A stretch of DNA of 64,000 bases, from the NCBI GenBank assembly GCA_933228895.1, contig OW121846.1:22077088-22141087 (forward strand). Reading direction: 5' to 3'. The stretch is from Platycnemis pennipes (Eukaryota > Arthropoda > Insecta > Odonata > Platycnemididae). The stretch's first letter is position 1. Every line of letters starts with the position of its first letter. Positions 11,185 through 20,013 of the stretch are shown piece by piece. A program made the position numbers and the translations under genes. The notes under the pieces were generated by a model. The model saw only the letters and a program-made list of their open reading frames with translations, was not told where the DNA came from and did no database searches.

Positions 11185-12535
11185 TTATGCCCTATTTAGT
11201 GTTGATTCCCTCAGGCTCTGGTATGTTTCCTCTTTCACGTCCTTCTTTATTTGCTCTCTATACTTGCCCCTTGGTCTTCCTCGCGGGACCTTCCCTTCAA
11301 TCTTCCCGTCTATTATATTTATAACAAATTCATTGTGCCTCAAGGTATATCCAATCCATCTGTTTCTTCTCTGACGTAGGGTTTTCCATATTGTCCTTTC
11401 TTCGTCTGCTCTTTTGTACACCTCTTCGTTTCTCACTTTATCTGTCCAATTAATCTTTAATATTTTCCTCCAGCACCATGTTTCGAAGGCTTCAATTCTT
11501 CGCTGGTCTGCTTTCCCAATTTTCCATGTCTCTGATCCATAGAGTACCACTCTCCATACGATAAAGGGCTTCCTTGTTTGTAGCCGTAGGTTCTTTGAGC
11601 ACAGTAGTTGTCTCTTCTTCATAAAAGCTTCCTTAGCTTGTGCTAGTCTTCCCTTGATGTCCATTGAGCTTCTTCCATCCCAAGTTATAGTGCTGCCTAG
11701 GTAGGTGAAGTTCTCCACTTGCTCCAATTTCACTCCTCGAATTGTGATATTTGCCCTAAGCATCTCTCTTCCGCACACTAGGATTTTAGTTTTCTTCTTG
11801 TTGATGCTCATACCTATAATATTCTTGAATTCCTTGGTCCATAGTGGTCAGGGATGCTTGTAGGTCCTCTCAACTTGCTGCTACAACTGCGATGCCATCA
11901 GCAAACCAGAGCATGTTTATTTCTTCGCAATTCACCTTGATGCCCCTGATACCAATTTCTTCTGTCTCTCATTGCTTCTTTCAGGTATATATTGAATAAC
12001 GCTGGGGAGAGGTTGCATCCTTATCTGGCTACTTCATTTATTTTGTCTTCCTTCTTCCCCCTTCCGTCTTTTATTTTTATTGTGGTGACCAGGTTCTTGT
12101 AGAGACTAAACATTTTATTCTTCTATCCTTGTAGTCCATTCCAATCCTTCCAATCGCTTCCAGTATGTTGAACATCTTGTTCCATTCGACGTTGTCAAAG
12201 GCCTTTTCCAAGTCCACGAATGCCACATACAACGGCTTGTTTACGTGTATCATTTTCTCGGCCAGTATCCTTCAGCTGAGCATTGCCTCCCTAGCTCCTT
12301 GGTTTTCCGTGAATCCAAATTGATTTTCCGAAATATTCCATTCGATCATCCCTTCCATTCTTCTGCTAATAATCTTAGTAAGCATTTTTGATGTGTGTGA
12401 CACCATGCTAAAGGTTCTCTGTTCTTCGCATTTCTCTGTCCATGGCTTCTTCGGGATTGCGATCATTTCACTCTCCTGGAAATTCTCTGCTGGCCTTCCA
12501 CTGTCAAAGGGTAACTTTTGCTTTGACCCCAAGTG
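11185..12535 (-). pseudogene. LINE reverse-transcriptase fragment inside the piggyBac-like element
   Basis: Minus-strand frames give RT blocks in order: EMIAIPKKPWTEKCEEQRT and QFGFTENQGARE (12532-12272), then VAFVDLEKAFDNVEW (about 12220), FADGIAVVAAS (about 11885), and a 208-codon open frame (11811-11185) with TYLGSTITWDG, LYGSETW and RRNRWIGYTLRH. This is the endonuclease-reverse-transcriptase type LINE common in arthropods. The catalytic loop reads FADG where FADD is expected, and stops lie between blocks. The endonuclease half is missing. In unit 2, 22 bases between two short direct repeats are lost, which breaks the 208-codon frame. Confidence 0.85.
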
Positions 12536-12940
12536 CCTTGAAAATAGTGAATGAATATTATATCAAATAGTGAGCTTACTTTTATATCCACCCCTAGTAT
12601 CTCTACTGAGTTCATCAAACGGGTACTTGTCGTGACATTCTGAGGACTATGTTTATTCTTCAGAAGTTTCAAACGTCAGCTTGCCATCGGAATTGTCAAA
12701 TGAACACTCTCCACGATCTGACTCATCTTATTGAATCTTATGCAGCTCCGCAAGAATGTCAGCAGAACATAATGCTGGTTTCTTGAGAAATTTTTGATTA
12801 CAGCTATCTTCAAAATAACGATCACACCGCAAATTCGTCCCTAGAAGCCACGACCAATGGGCAACAAATACATGAACTTCACATACTGTAACTGTGAAAA
12901 TCAGTTCTAAGTTTGAGGCTTTACTTCGTGGGACCACTCG

Positions 12941-13104
12941 ATTGGAAAAGAAAAACCACTTTGTACATTCCACGCAAAGGATTTATAGGTTTCTACCATG
13001 GTTTCGACAATATCAAGCTTATAATGACATATATTGTCGAAATCATGGTAGAAACCTATAAAACCTTTGTGTGGAATGTACAAAGTGGTTTTTCTTTTCA
13101 ATTG
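12941..13104. repeat. Long near-perfect hairpin (about 75-bp arms)
   Basis: The left arm 12941-13014 is the reverse complement of 13029-13104 with only a few mismatches, around a loop of about 14 bases containing AAGCTT. Both strands therefore encode almost the same peptide, which explains mirrored open frames here. The sequence is identical in unit 2 (50847-51010). It could be a MITE nested in the larger element or a hairpin-RNA source. No target duplication was seen beside it. Confidence 0.9.
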
Positions 13105-13678
13105 TGAGGACGAGTTTTATTCTCCACTCGTAATCCGAAGAGAGATAATCAGATTAGGAGTCAACAAAGCAGATAAATTCCGTGCGAAAGTGGTAAGCAA
13201 AATTGCATTCTCTTCACACCGCAGAGATTGACAATGTGTGATGATGTCAGCAAAGTAATTACTAAATATTCCACTTGTAAGCAAAACGAAAAGTGAGGAC
13301 GTGATGGGGAAAGGAAACAAAACTGTTTTGGAAACTGATACAAACTTGGAAGATAAGTAACCGAATGAAAAAAATAAGACGAGAGAGCAGTGAACACATA
13401 TGCAGCAGAATGATACAAAATTGCAAATAAAAAAGGACCTTTACAGAGATAAAGCGCGCAAATTAACGTTCGGGTCAAAATGACTCCATTTGGGCGTAAA
13501 ATATAATTTAACTCCTCAATGAATTATTTTAGGAAGGTAAAAATTTATGTAAGTGAACACCTTTTAAAATTATTAAAAATCACGAGAATAAATTCTGTTC
13601 TCTTAAAAAATGAGATCATAAAATAAATTTAAAAACACGATTGGGTCAAAATGACCCCTCTGGGCGTTTTAGTGTTAA

Positions 13679-14222
13679 AAGACTCAGAAGATGAAGGGTT
13701 AATCAAGATCTTTATGATATTTCAAGCAATGAAATGCAATATTGCATTTCATTGCCTAAATATATAGCATTAAGTGACTGAACGGTGCAAAGGAACATTT
13801 GAGATGTAAGAAGTTAAAACGATGGGTTGTTGTTCCTCTAATTAGAGGAGCAGCTACATTCATCTAATCCTCTTATAAGATTTTTTCATTCCTCTTATAA
13901 GATGTCGCACATATGGCAGTGAGACAAACCTTGTTACAACATATTTCAGAACTAATAAAAATGAATCAAAATCAGTACCTAGTTTACCAGTCATTTTAAT
14001 CTAGATGACGAATATAATTCAAGCCAAATTAGAGAATAAATTGGAGATTTTACATTTGGTCAAAGATTTCTCCGATTGAAAGTATTAATCAAACATATAG
14101 CGAGGAAAAATGAAACACCACAGTATTTTAGTCGAATATTTAAAAAGATGTAACATCTACTTCGCTAAATCAGAGTAAAATTCTGTGAACATGTTCATTG
14201 ATCACTTCGGATACGCTGGAAC
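13679..14222. other. Unassigned, with perfect 30-bp palindrome and short repeats
   Basis: Bases 13726-13755 are a perfect palindrome (see the separate entry). Bases 13836-13905 hold CCTCTAATTAGAGG and two direct copies of CCTCTTATAAGAT, each self-complementary at its centre. No coding frame is recognised. Confidence 0.6.
13726..13755. repeat. Perfect 30-bp palindrome
   Basis: GCAATGAAATGCAAT is followed directly by its exact reverse complement with no spacer. It is conserved in unit 2 at 51632-51661. It lies about 50 bases outside the right TTAA of the piggyBac-like element. Confidence 0.9.
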
Positions 14223-14280
14223 AGCAGACGAATATTCCACTATTCGTCTGCTCCTTCCCATAATTCTCTCTGCTGTTCCC
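14223..14280. repeat. Overlapping hairpins upstream of the heptad-repeat gene
   Basis: AGCAGACGAATA (14223-14234), the loop TTCCAC and TATTCGTCTGCT (14241-14252) form a perfect 12-bp stem. An outer GGAACAGCAGA pairs with TCTGCTGTTCC near 14270-14280, so two alternative stems compete. The structure is identical in unit 2 (from 52129). Confidence 0.8.
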
Positions 14281-14614
14281 CTATGCTACTTTAGCTCCAC
14301 CTCGGCAGCAGGAGCAAAAGGAGCGGGAAAAGTTACAGCTGTACCCGCTACGCGAACGCCTATGCCACTTGCACTTTCTGCGACGCGAACGCCAAAGGAG
14401 CAAGAAGTGGCAGAAAGGTGCATAACGTGCAGTGACGCGAACAAAGCTAATGACGGGAAACCCCCCTCCAACTCGACTGCAGCGCCGCCATTCGTGCCCC
14501 CACTGCAGAGCGGGGAAGCTCTTAGACGCCCGTTGACTGCCTCCACAAACGTCAACAGTTTGAGATCGCGCAGCAGACAGAGGTGTCCGTCGGTTCGACG
14601 TGAGCTCAACCACG
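14281..14614. other. GC-rich leader region of the heptad-repeat gene
   Basis: Base composition switches sharply from AT-rich to GC-rich with many CpG. Frames are open on both strands (for example plus 14185-14649), but unit 2 has an extra C in the CCCCCC run at about 14461 that shifts the plus frame, which argues against coding. It may be promoter or 5' untranslated sequence for the ORF at 14615, since GC-rich leaders often flank such ORFs. No TATA box or other core promoter element was placed with confidence. Confidence 0.4.
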
Positions 14615-15949
14615 ATGAATGGCGACATGGAAGCATGGTTAACGAGTGAAATTGAGAGAATCTTTCTCAGGTTATTGGGCCTCGTAACTCGTCCCATACC
14701 AGCCCGTGGTGAAGCGGCGGAATTAAGAGCTCAGGAGGGTGACGGAAGTCCCTCGACACAGGGAAGGCAATCGGATATGAATGTGACCCTGCCTGAGGAT
14801 TCGGTGGTACTACCGGGGGAGACGGAGGACATACCGGAGGACGCACCACCCCAACCTGAGCAGGCACCACCCCAACCTGAGGAGGCACCACCCCAACCTG
14901 AGGAGGCACCACCCCATCCTGACGAGGAGCCGGCCCAAAACGAGGAGGCGCCACTACAACCTGAGCAGGCACCACCCCAACCTGACGAGGCACCACCCCA
15001 ACCTGAGGAGGCACCACCCCAACCTGAGGAGGCACCACCCCATCCTGAGGAGGCACCACCCCATCCTGAGGAGGAGCCGCCCCAACACGAGGACGCGCCA
15101 CCCCAACCTGAGGAGGCACCACCCCAACCTGAGGAGGCACCACCCCATCCTGAGGAGGAGCCGCCCCAACACGAGGAGGCGCCACTACAACCTGAGCAGG
15201 CGCCACGCCAACCTAAGGAGGAGCCGCCCCAACACGAGGAGGCGCTACCACGACCTAATGAGGTGCCGCCCCAACCTGAGGAGATGCCACCCAAATCTGA
15301 GGAGGCTCAACCCCAACCTGAGGATACGCTACCCCAATCTGAGGACGCGTCGCCCCAAACTGAGGAGACGCCACCCAAACCTGAGGAGGCGACACCCCAA
15401 ACTGAGGAAGCGCCACCCAAACCTGAGGAGGCGGCACCCCAAAATGAGGAAGAGCCACCCCAACCTGAGGAGGCGCCACCTCAATCTGAGGAGGCGCCAC
15501 CCAAACCTGAGGAGGCGCCATCCCAACCTGAGGAGGCACCACCCCAAACTGAGGAGGCGCCAACCAATCCTGAGGAGGTGGCGGCCCAACTGGAGGAGGC
15601 GCCGCCCCAAATAGAGGAAGCGCCCCCCAAACTTGAGGAGGCGCCAGCCCAACCGGAGGAGGCGCCACCCCAATCTGAGGAGGCGCCACCCAAACCTGAG
15701 GAGAAGCCATCCCAACCTGAGGAGGCACCACGCCAAACTGAGGAGGCGCCAACCCATCCTGAGGAGGTGGCGGCCCAACTGGAGGAGATGCCGGCCGACG
15801 AAGGGGAAGATCCCGCGTTCCCGCAGGCTACTGCATCCCCTCAGCACGGGCCGGAATCATCGTCAGCCGACATCACTGAGTGCAAGAAATTGAAACGCTG
15901 CAGTGGACGTGCGTACTACCCAAGGAAATGCAAGAAACCACGAAATTAG
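14615..15949 (+). CDS. Pro/Glu-rich heptad-repeat protein, 444 residues, unknown function
   Basis: The ATG at 14615 (context CCACGATGA) opens a frame of 444 residues. Residues 1-75 are unique, with an amphipathic start (AWLTSEIERIFLRLLGLV). Then come about 45 heptads of the PPQPEEA type, rich in Pro, Gln and Glu. A 53-residue tail follows that turns basic and contains four Cys/Lys clusters (KKLKRCSGRAYYPRKCKK). There is no signal peptide or membrane segment. Unit 2 has the same N and C termini and the same frame but four fewer heptads. The three changes outside the repeat (Met/Ile, Ser/Pro, Ser/Arg) are all non-synonymous. It could be a disordered nuclear or structural protein, or a minisatellite that happens to be open. 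I do not recognise a family. Confidence 0.55.
   Translation: MNGDMEAWLTSEIERIFLRLLGLVTRPIPARGEAAELRAQEGDGSPSTQGRQSDMNVTLPEDSVVLPGETEDIPEDAPPQPEQAPPQPEEAPPQPEEAPPHPDEEPAQNEEAPLQPEQAPPQPDEAPPQPEEAPPQPEEAPPHPEEAPPHPEEEPPQHEDAPPQPEEAPPQPEEAPPHPEEEPPQHEEAPLQPEQAPRQPKEEPPQHEEALPRPNEVPPQPEEMPPKSEEAQPQPEDTLPQSEDASPQTEETPPKPEEATPQTEEAPPKPEEAAPQNEEEPPQPEEAPPQSEEAPPKPEEAPSQPEEAPPQTEEAPTNPEEVAAQLEEAPPQIEEAPPKLEEAPAQPEEAPPQSEEAPPKPEEKPSQPEEAPRQTEEAPTHPEEVAAQLEEMPADEGEDPAFPQATASPQHGPESSSADITECKKLKRCSGRAYYPRKCKKPRN
14839..15790 (+). repeat. 21-bp coding minisatellite, about 45 units
   Basis: The unit is CCACCCCAACCTGAGGAGG plus a two-base GC/CA variant, 21 bases, encoding one heptad. Because 21 is divisible by 3 and the unit lacks stops in most frames, both strands are open across it, so long antisense frames here are artefacts. 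Unit 2 (about 52746-53605) has about 41 units, with blocks rearranged in the middle. Confidence 0.9.
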
Positions 15950-16168
15950 TAAGTTGCCTGTTTTTTTCATTTACGATGTGCCTTTTAAAGAAATTTTAAG
16001 TGTATTTATCGGTCCGAGAATAGTAGGAACATGAACTGCATTGCTAGTTAAGAACGTATGCTATGTGGCATGAAATGGCATTCAAGCACCTATTTTTATT
16101 GCATGGATATTCTTTCACGTAAAATGTAAAGGGTAATAATTTCAGCTCCAGTTTATTATTTTTTGTAG
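15949..16168 (+). other. Candidate intron overlapping the stop codon
   Basis: GTAAGT, a strong donor, begins at 15949, the last base of the TAG stop. TTATTATTTTTTGTAG at 16153-16168 is a good acceptor. Splicing would turn TA|G into TA|A, so the protein ends at the same Asn either way. Unit 2 has the same arrangement (53772 and 53990-53991). If used, the downstream exon is 3' untranslated. Confidence 0.4.
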
Positions 16169-16438
16169 AATATGCAGTCGCCAAGTGTGAATCAATGCGC
16201 TCGTAGACATGATAAATCGTCCTCGTTCAAAGTGCGTAATGGTGTCGGATATTTTCATTATCTACAATGTCCTTACACTTACCCAGTGATAACAAATCCG
16301 CATCGTGGGAATAAATTTCTAGGGAATTTTCCTCTAGTTTATACGCTTAAGAAATGCAACCCTATTTCTTTTCCCAATTCGAAACGTGATATTCCTCTTC
16401 TCGTGATTCCTCTTCTCGTGATTGTGAACAACTAGTAT
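16169..16438 (+). other. Possible downstream exon with small ORF
   Basis: After the acceptor, an 87-codon frame starts at 16172. Unit 2 has the same frame with 82 codons, because a 15-base tandem copy of TTCCTCTTCTCGTGA is single there. The frame is kept, but the length difference is a simple slippage event and the residues show no motif. It is more likely 3' untranslated sequence of the heptad-repeat gene than a second protein. Confidence 0.3.
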
Positions 16439-17217
16439 TGAGCTACTAGAGCGTGGCTCCCTCTTGCCTGCCATTTTAGTCCTCATTAATTAAATCGTAT
16501 CTTGGAATAAATTTGATGGCAAGAGTATTTCCGATCTCATGGTGTTAAGGCAATAGCGAAGTTCTTACACTGTATCGTGAATAAGGGTTTTATCCTTTTG
16601 ATTATTCTAGCCTGGTTACCAGGTGTAAAAATACGAAATTTGGTGGATAGATTAATTTTATTGTAACGCATTAGTCTCACCGTCTTTGAGAAATATTTGA
16701 AAATAGTTCTCTTTTTAGGGGTTTATTAGCCACGTACTTAACTTTCTGGAAAAACGCAGACACCTGGTCGTCACTCAGCTCATAAGTTGTCTCCACCCGA
16801 CAAATATTTCGAAATTGGACTCGCATGATCCGCGTAGAATAACACATCGAAACAATAGAGAATTTGTTATCTCGCTGTCCGTGACATCGACTTTATTTTT
16901 TAAATTCTGGTACTTAAATGAATCGTAACCATTGTTTATGTGTGTCTTCTCGGAGATGCCGTGCCGCTTCACTGCCGGACGGAAGGGCACTTGGTTCTAT
17001 TTGGTAAACATCAATGAATAGCGCGAAAAGCCATTTCCTGCACCGAGGAATTCCTGTAACCAATACCTTTGAACATGAATTGACAATACTTACCGTTTAT
17101 TCAAAATAATGTCTAAGCCTTCCGTGTTGACTTATACTCGGAAATATACTCAGGCATAGGGCAACAACAAGTCATGCAGACTCAACGTCCAATAATTAGG
17201 CGTATTTTCAATAGTAG
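16439..17217. other. Unassigned stretch
   Basis: No gene, repeat or RNA signal is recognised. A 71-codon minus frame (16775-16990) is open in both units but has no recognisable features. Confidence 0.4.
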
Positions 17218-17616
17218 TCATTTTTGTAGCTTTCCCATATAAGAAGCTGGGAAAGAATTACGTGGATATTGCTTGAAAATACGAACACAATAACATCCAT
17301 TATAAATGGTCAACTCATTCGAAGAATTCCTCACACTCCGGTAAATGTTTTCATATGAAAGTATATACTCTGCTAACAAATATTGATGTTGAAAAATCGC
17401 ACAATTAATATCAATCATAAAAATGCCTATAATTCTCGAGTCATACATGATGTCACACGCAAAACGAAGAAATATGTCTACTAATCGAGAAGTAGGATTT
17501 GGCAGAACAATATTGTTCAAATGTCTTGAAAATACACGCGTATTACCGCATTGTTTCGCTTTCGCCTGAGATGTACGTAATTCGTGCTTGTTAAAGAAGT
17601 AGTAGCTAAATTTCAC
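17218..17616 (-). CDS. Hypothetical 132-residue ORF, weak candidate
   Basis: This is the longest non-repeat, non-transposon frame in the unit, open at the same length in unit 2 (55026-55424). The product is neutral to basic, with an Ile/Leu-rich middle and scattered Cys. It has no signal peptide and no motif I know. Of six substitutions between the units, five change the residue, which is what neutral drift would give. Treat it as a possible chance frame. Confidence 0.2.
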   Translation of the reverse strand: MKFSYYFFNKHELRTSQAKAKQCGNTRVFSRHLNNIVLPNPTSRLVDIFLRFACDIMYDSRIIGIFMIDINCAIFQHQYLLAEYILSYENIYRSVRNSSNELTIYNGCYCVRIFKQYPRNSFPASYMGKLQK

Positions 17617-17972
17617 TCGAAAATAACGGATGTCACAGAAAATGTTGCCTCAGTCGATATTCCGACAGTAAACATTCATTTATGCAGACACTACAGTACC
17701 TAGGAAGTATTTATAAAGGAATAATTTTATCCATGAGGTAAAAGCATGCCAACGATGGATTCCATGATTCACAGATTGATGATTTACAGATCATGTCGTT
17801 CGATTTATTGATCAACATGTGCTCATTATGGATTTACTCTATTCTGAAGTTTTGGCTAAAGCTTTATCGTAGTCAGATAGGAAGACGACGTTCCCGTAGC
17901 CAACATTACCATTATAATCCTCACTATTCGCTCTATACCATTGATATCACCGTACGTGGCCATGATACATAT
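17617..17972. other. Unassigned flank of foldback element
   Basis: No feature is recognised up to the ATAT that precedes the foldback element. Confidence 0.4.
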
Positions 17973-19308
17973 CAGCAAATCCATGAATTATGCACCGATA
18001 CAGCGACCGGATTTTGATTTTTAAAAAATCGAGCAGCACACCCTCCCAAGTTGATTCTTCCTTTAGTTTGGACCCTTAGGAAACACCTCAAGCCAATGAA
18101 CCAAGAAAAACGCACTGTTAGAATAGTTTTTTCAGCCTTTTTTGTCCAAAAAACGAACTACAGGGTGGATTTAAATCTTGGTCACATTTTGGTAATTTTG
18201 AAATTGGCAATTGTTGTCCATTTTTAATGCGCACACAACACTTTGAAAAGCTCGAAAAGACTTGTACAAGTATACGTTATGATCTTGAAGACCATTGAAA
18301 CCAAAAATGCGTCCAAGGATGGCCATTTTGGGCTGCGCGGGTGGGAAACGGCAATTTCCCGCTCCTCGTTGACCTGAAATGGATACGCGCGTCATTCATT
18401 TTCAGCCTCGATTCTAGTGAAGATCATCTACGGTAATCGTATGATTGTTTGCTGAATTCCTTCAAGCCCTCTCGTTTTCATAAAAATGTCCTTTTCTGTA
18501 CTCCTTGGTGACCAAAAATGGACATACAGATCGAGAACTTTTGGTCTAGATCCTATAGGGGACCAACCCAGGAACTGGCACAATTTTTTCCGAATTTTTC
18601 TCGCGATCCCCTTTGTGGGTTGAAAATGGCCATTTTTGACCACTCCAGACCAAAGTGGGCCCCCTACGGACATGTTTTTGGTTTGAATCCTCTTCATGAT
18701 CATCACGCGCACTTGTACAAGTCTTTTCGAGCTTTCCGAAATGTTGCGTGCTAATTAAAAAAATGGCCAATTTCAAAATGACCAAAATATGACCAAAATT
18801 TCCGGAACAAATCTGGCGTCCCATTTGAAGAATTTTGAACACTCTTTGTTCCTTGAATTTTTCGTCTAGATCCCATACAACTCGAGTAAAAAAATCATGA
18901 AGACTTTGCCTGGTCCCATCCTGTTTCGGTATCCAACTTGGTTATCTAACCACGAATTGATTTTTTCAAAGTGCAGAACTTTTAATTACAACTATTTAAT
19001 GCACTTTTCTAGTACTTTTCAGTTTGTAGAAAAATTTGTTCTCAATCAAAAATCAGGTTCCAAAAAAATTGACCTAAAAAATAGTGCATTTTCCAAGTTG
19101 AATGGTCAAAATAAAGGTCAAGGGTCGTTTTTTTGGACAAAAAAGGCTGAAAAAACTATTCTAACAGCGCGTTTTTCTTGGTTCATTGGCTTGAGGTGTT
19201 TCCTAAGGGTCCAAACTAAAGGAAGAATCAACTTGGGAGGGTGTGCTGCTCGATTTTTTTAAATCAAAATCCAGTCGCTGTATCGGTGCATAATTCATGG
19301 ATTTGCTG
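17973..19308. mobile_element. Foldback-type element with long inverted repeats, unit 1 only
   Basis: It starts CAGCAAATCC and ends with the exact inverse GGATTTGCTG. The terminal arms (17973-about 18165 and about 19110-19308) match for roughly 190 bases. Further in, 18185-18345 and about 18640-18800 are again inverted copies with more mismatches, so nearly the whole 1336 bases can fold back on itself. ATAT flanks both sides (17969-17972 and 19309-19312). Unit 2 lacks it. No transposase frame is present. The superfamily is unclear. Confidence 0.85.
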
Positions 19309-20013
19309 ATATATGCAGTGAAAATATGAGGTACTTGAGAGAAATCGACATTTAAAGATGAGAAAAAAGCACAATGGCCATGTTCTTTCACTTTGACCAA
19401 CAAAAAAATGACTCTTATCACTAAAATGCCCCCGGATGTAGTCACAATACTAAAGATACCTTTTTTTCTATTTTTAACCGGCAATTCACCTCATTCTACA
19501 TGTTACACAAATCCAATCAAGCCAGCTTCGTTTGCACAGGACATATCGAGTTTCCAAGAATAAAATGGCAAAAAAGGCAGAGTGATGAAAGCCTGAATGA
19601 TGTGGTTCTAGACAGAAACTACTCAAGCAAAGAATGTGAAAATAATGTTGAGCTACTGACCACCGACCATACGACTCCTTTTCATATACCGTGCGAATAG
19701 GACTACACCATAGTTGGGAAAGTTACCAAAACAAATTAACTGATTTAAGTTAATCTCTGTAAAAACAAAATGTGCCCTGTTAACGAAGCGCCAGTCGCAA
19801 AAGCGCGTACAGGCCTTCGAAGGAAGTGGTTAGAGAATGAAGATGCCGAAGTACATTCGAATACCTTGCCCTGATCAGCTTTTGCCTAATGACGGGTAAC
19901 CGCATCTCTCAGCAGCCTTCCCAACATGTGAGATTTGTTCGGAGGCACACGAACGACGTCTGACCCTCTGCCGTGGGCTGGAATGACGATTTCGAACTCC
20001 CTCCTTAGGTCAC
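19309..20013. other. Unassigned stretch
   Basis: No recognised gene. A 66-codon plus frame (19500-19700) is open in both units with a few changes and no motif. Confidence 0.4.

Larger units (their letters stand above)
10693..13678. mobile_element. piggyBac-like non-autonomous element with TTAA flanks
   Basis: TTAA at 10693-10696 is followed by CACAAGGACGCC. TTAA at 13675-13678 is preceded by the inverse, read from the other strand as CACTAAAACGCCCAGAGG. Unit 2 has the cleaner pair CACAAGGACGCCC and CACTAGAACGCCC. GGTCATTTTGACCC lies just inside both ends (10747 and 13643) and again inverted at about 13470, giving subterminal inverted repeats. TTAA target sites and CAC termini of this type are known in piggyBac-superfamily elements. 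No piggyBac transposase is visible. The interior holds a LINE fragment and a long hairpin, so it is a composite or a transposon with cargo. Confidence 0.65.

Noticed and set aside
12907..13107. Two nearly identical 64-residue proteins on opposite strands
   Set aside because: They are the two arms of the long hairpin read from each side, not genes.
14600..14614. GTG start five codons upstream of the chosen ATG of the heptad gene
   Set aside because: GTG starts are not normal for eukaryotic nuclear genes. The ATG at 14615 is in a reasonable context.
14185..14649. 154-codon plus frame upstream of and overlapping the heptad gene
   Set aside because: An extra C in unit 2 shifts the frame, and its start lies in a hairpin. 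It is compositionally open rather than coding.
14839..15790. CRISPR array or telomeric repeat
   Set aside because: Contiguous 21-bp coding minisatellite units without unique spacers, in a eukaryotic context.
14667..15847. Long minus-strand frames (up to about 200 codons) across the heptad array
   Set aside because: The 21-bp unit has no stops in most frames on either strand, so antisense frames are automatic. Only the plus frame runs through both unique ends with an ATG and the same stop in both units.
18171..18842. Several 70-100-codon frames in the foldback element
   Set aside because: They are mirror frames from inverted repeats with no transposase motif, and are absent from unit 2.
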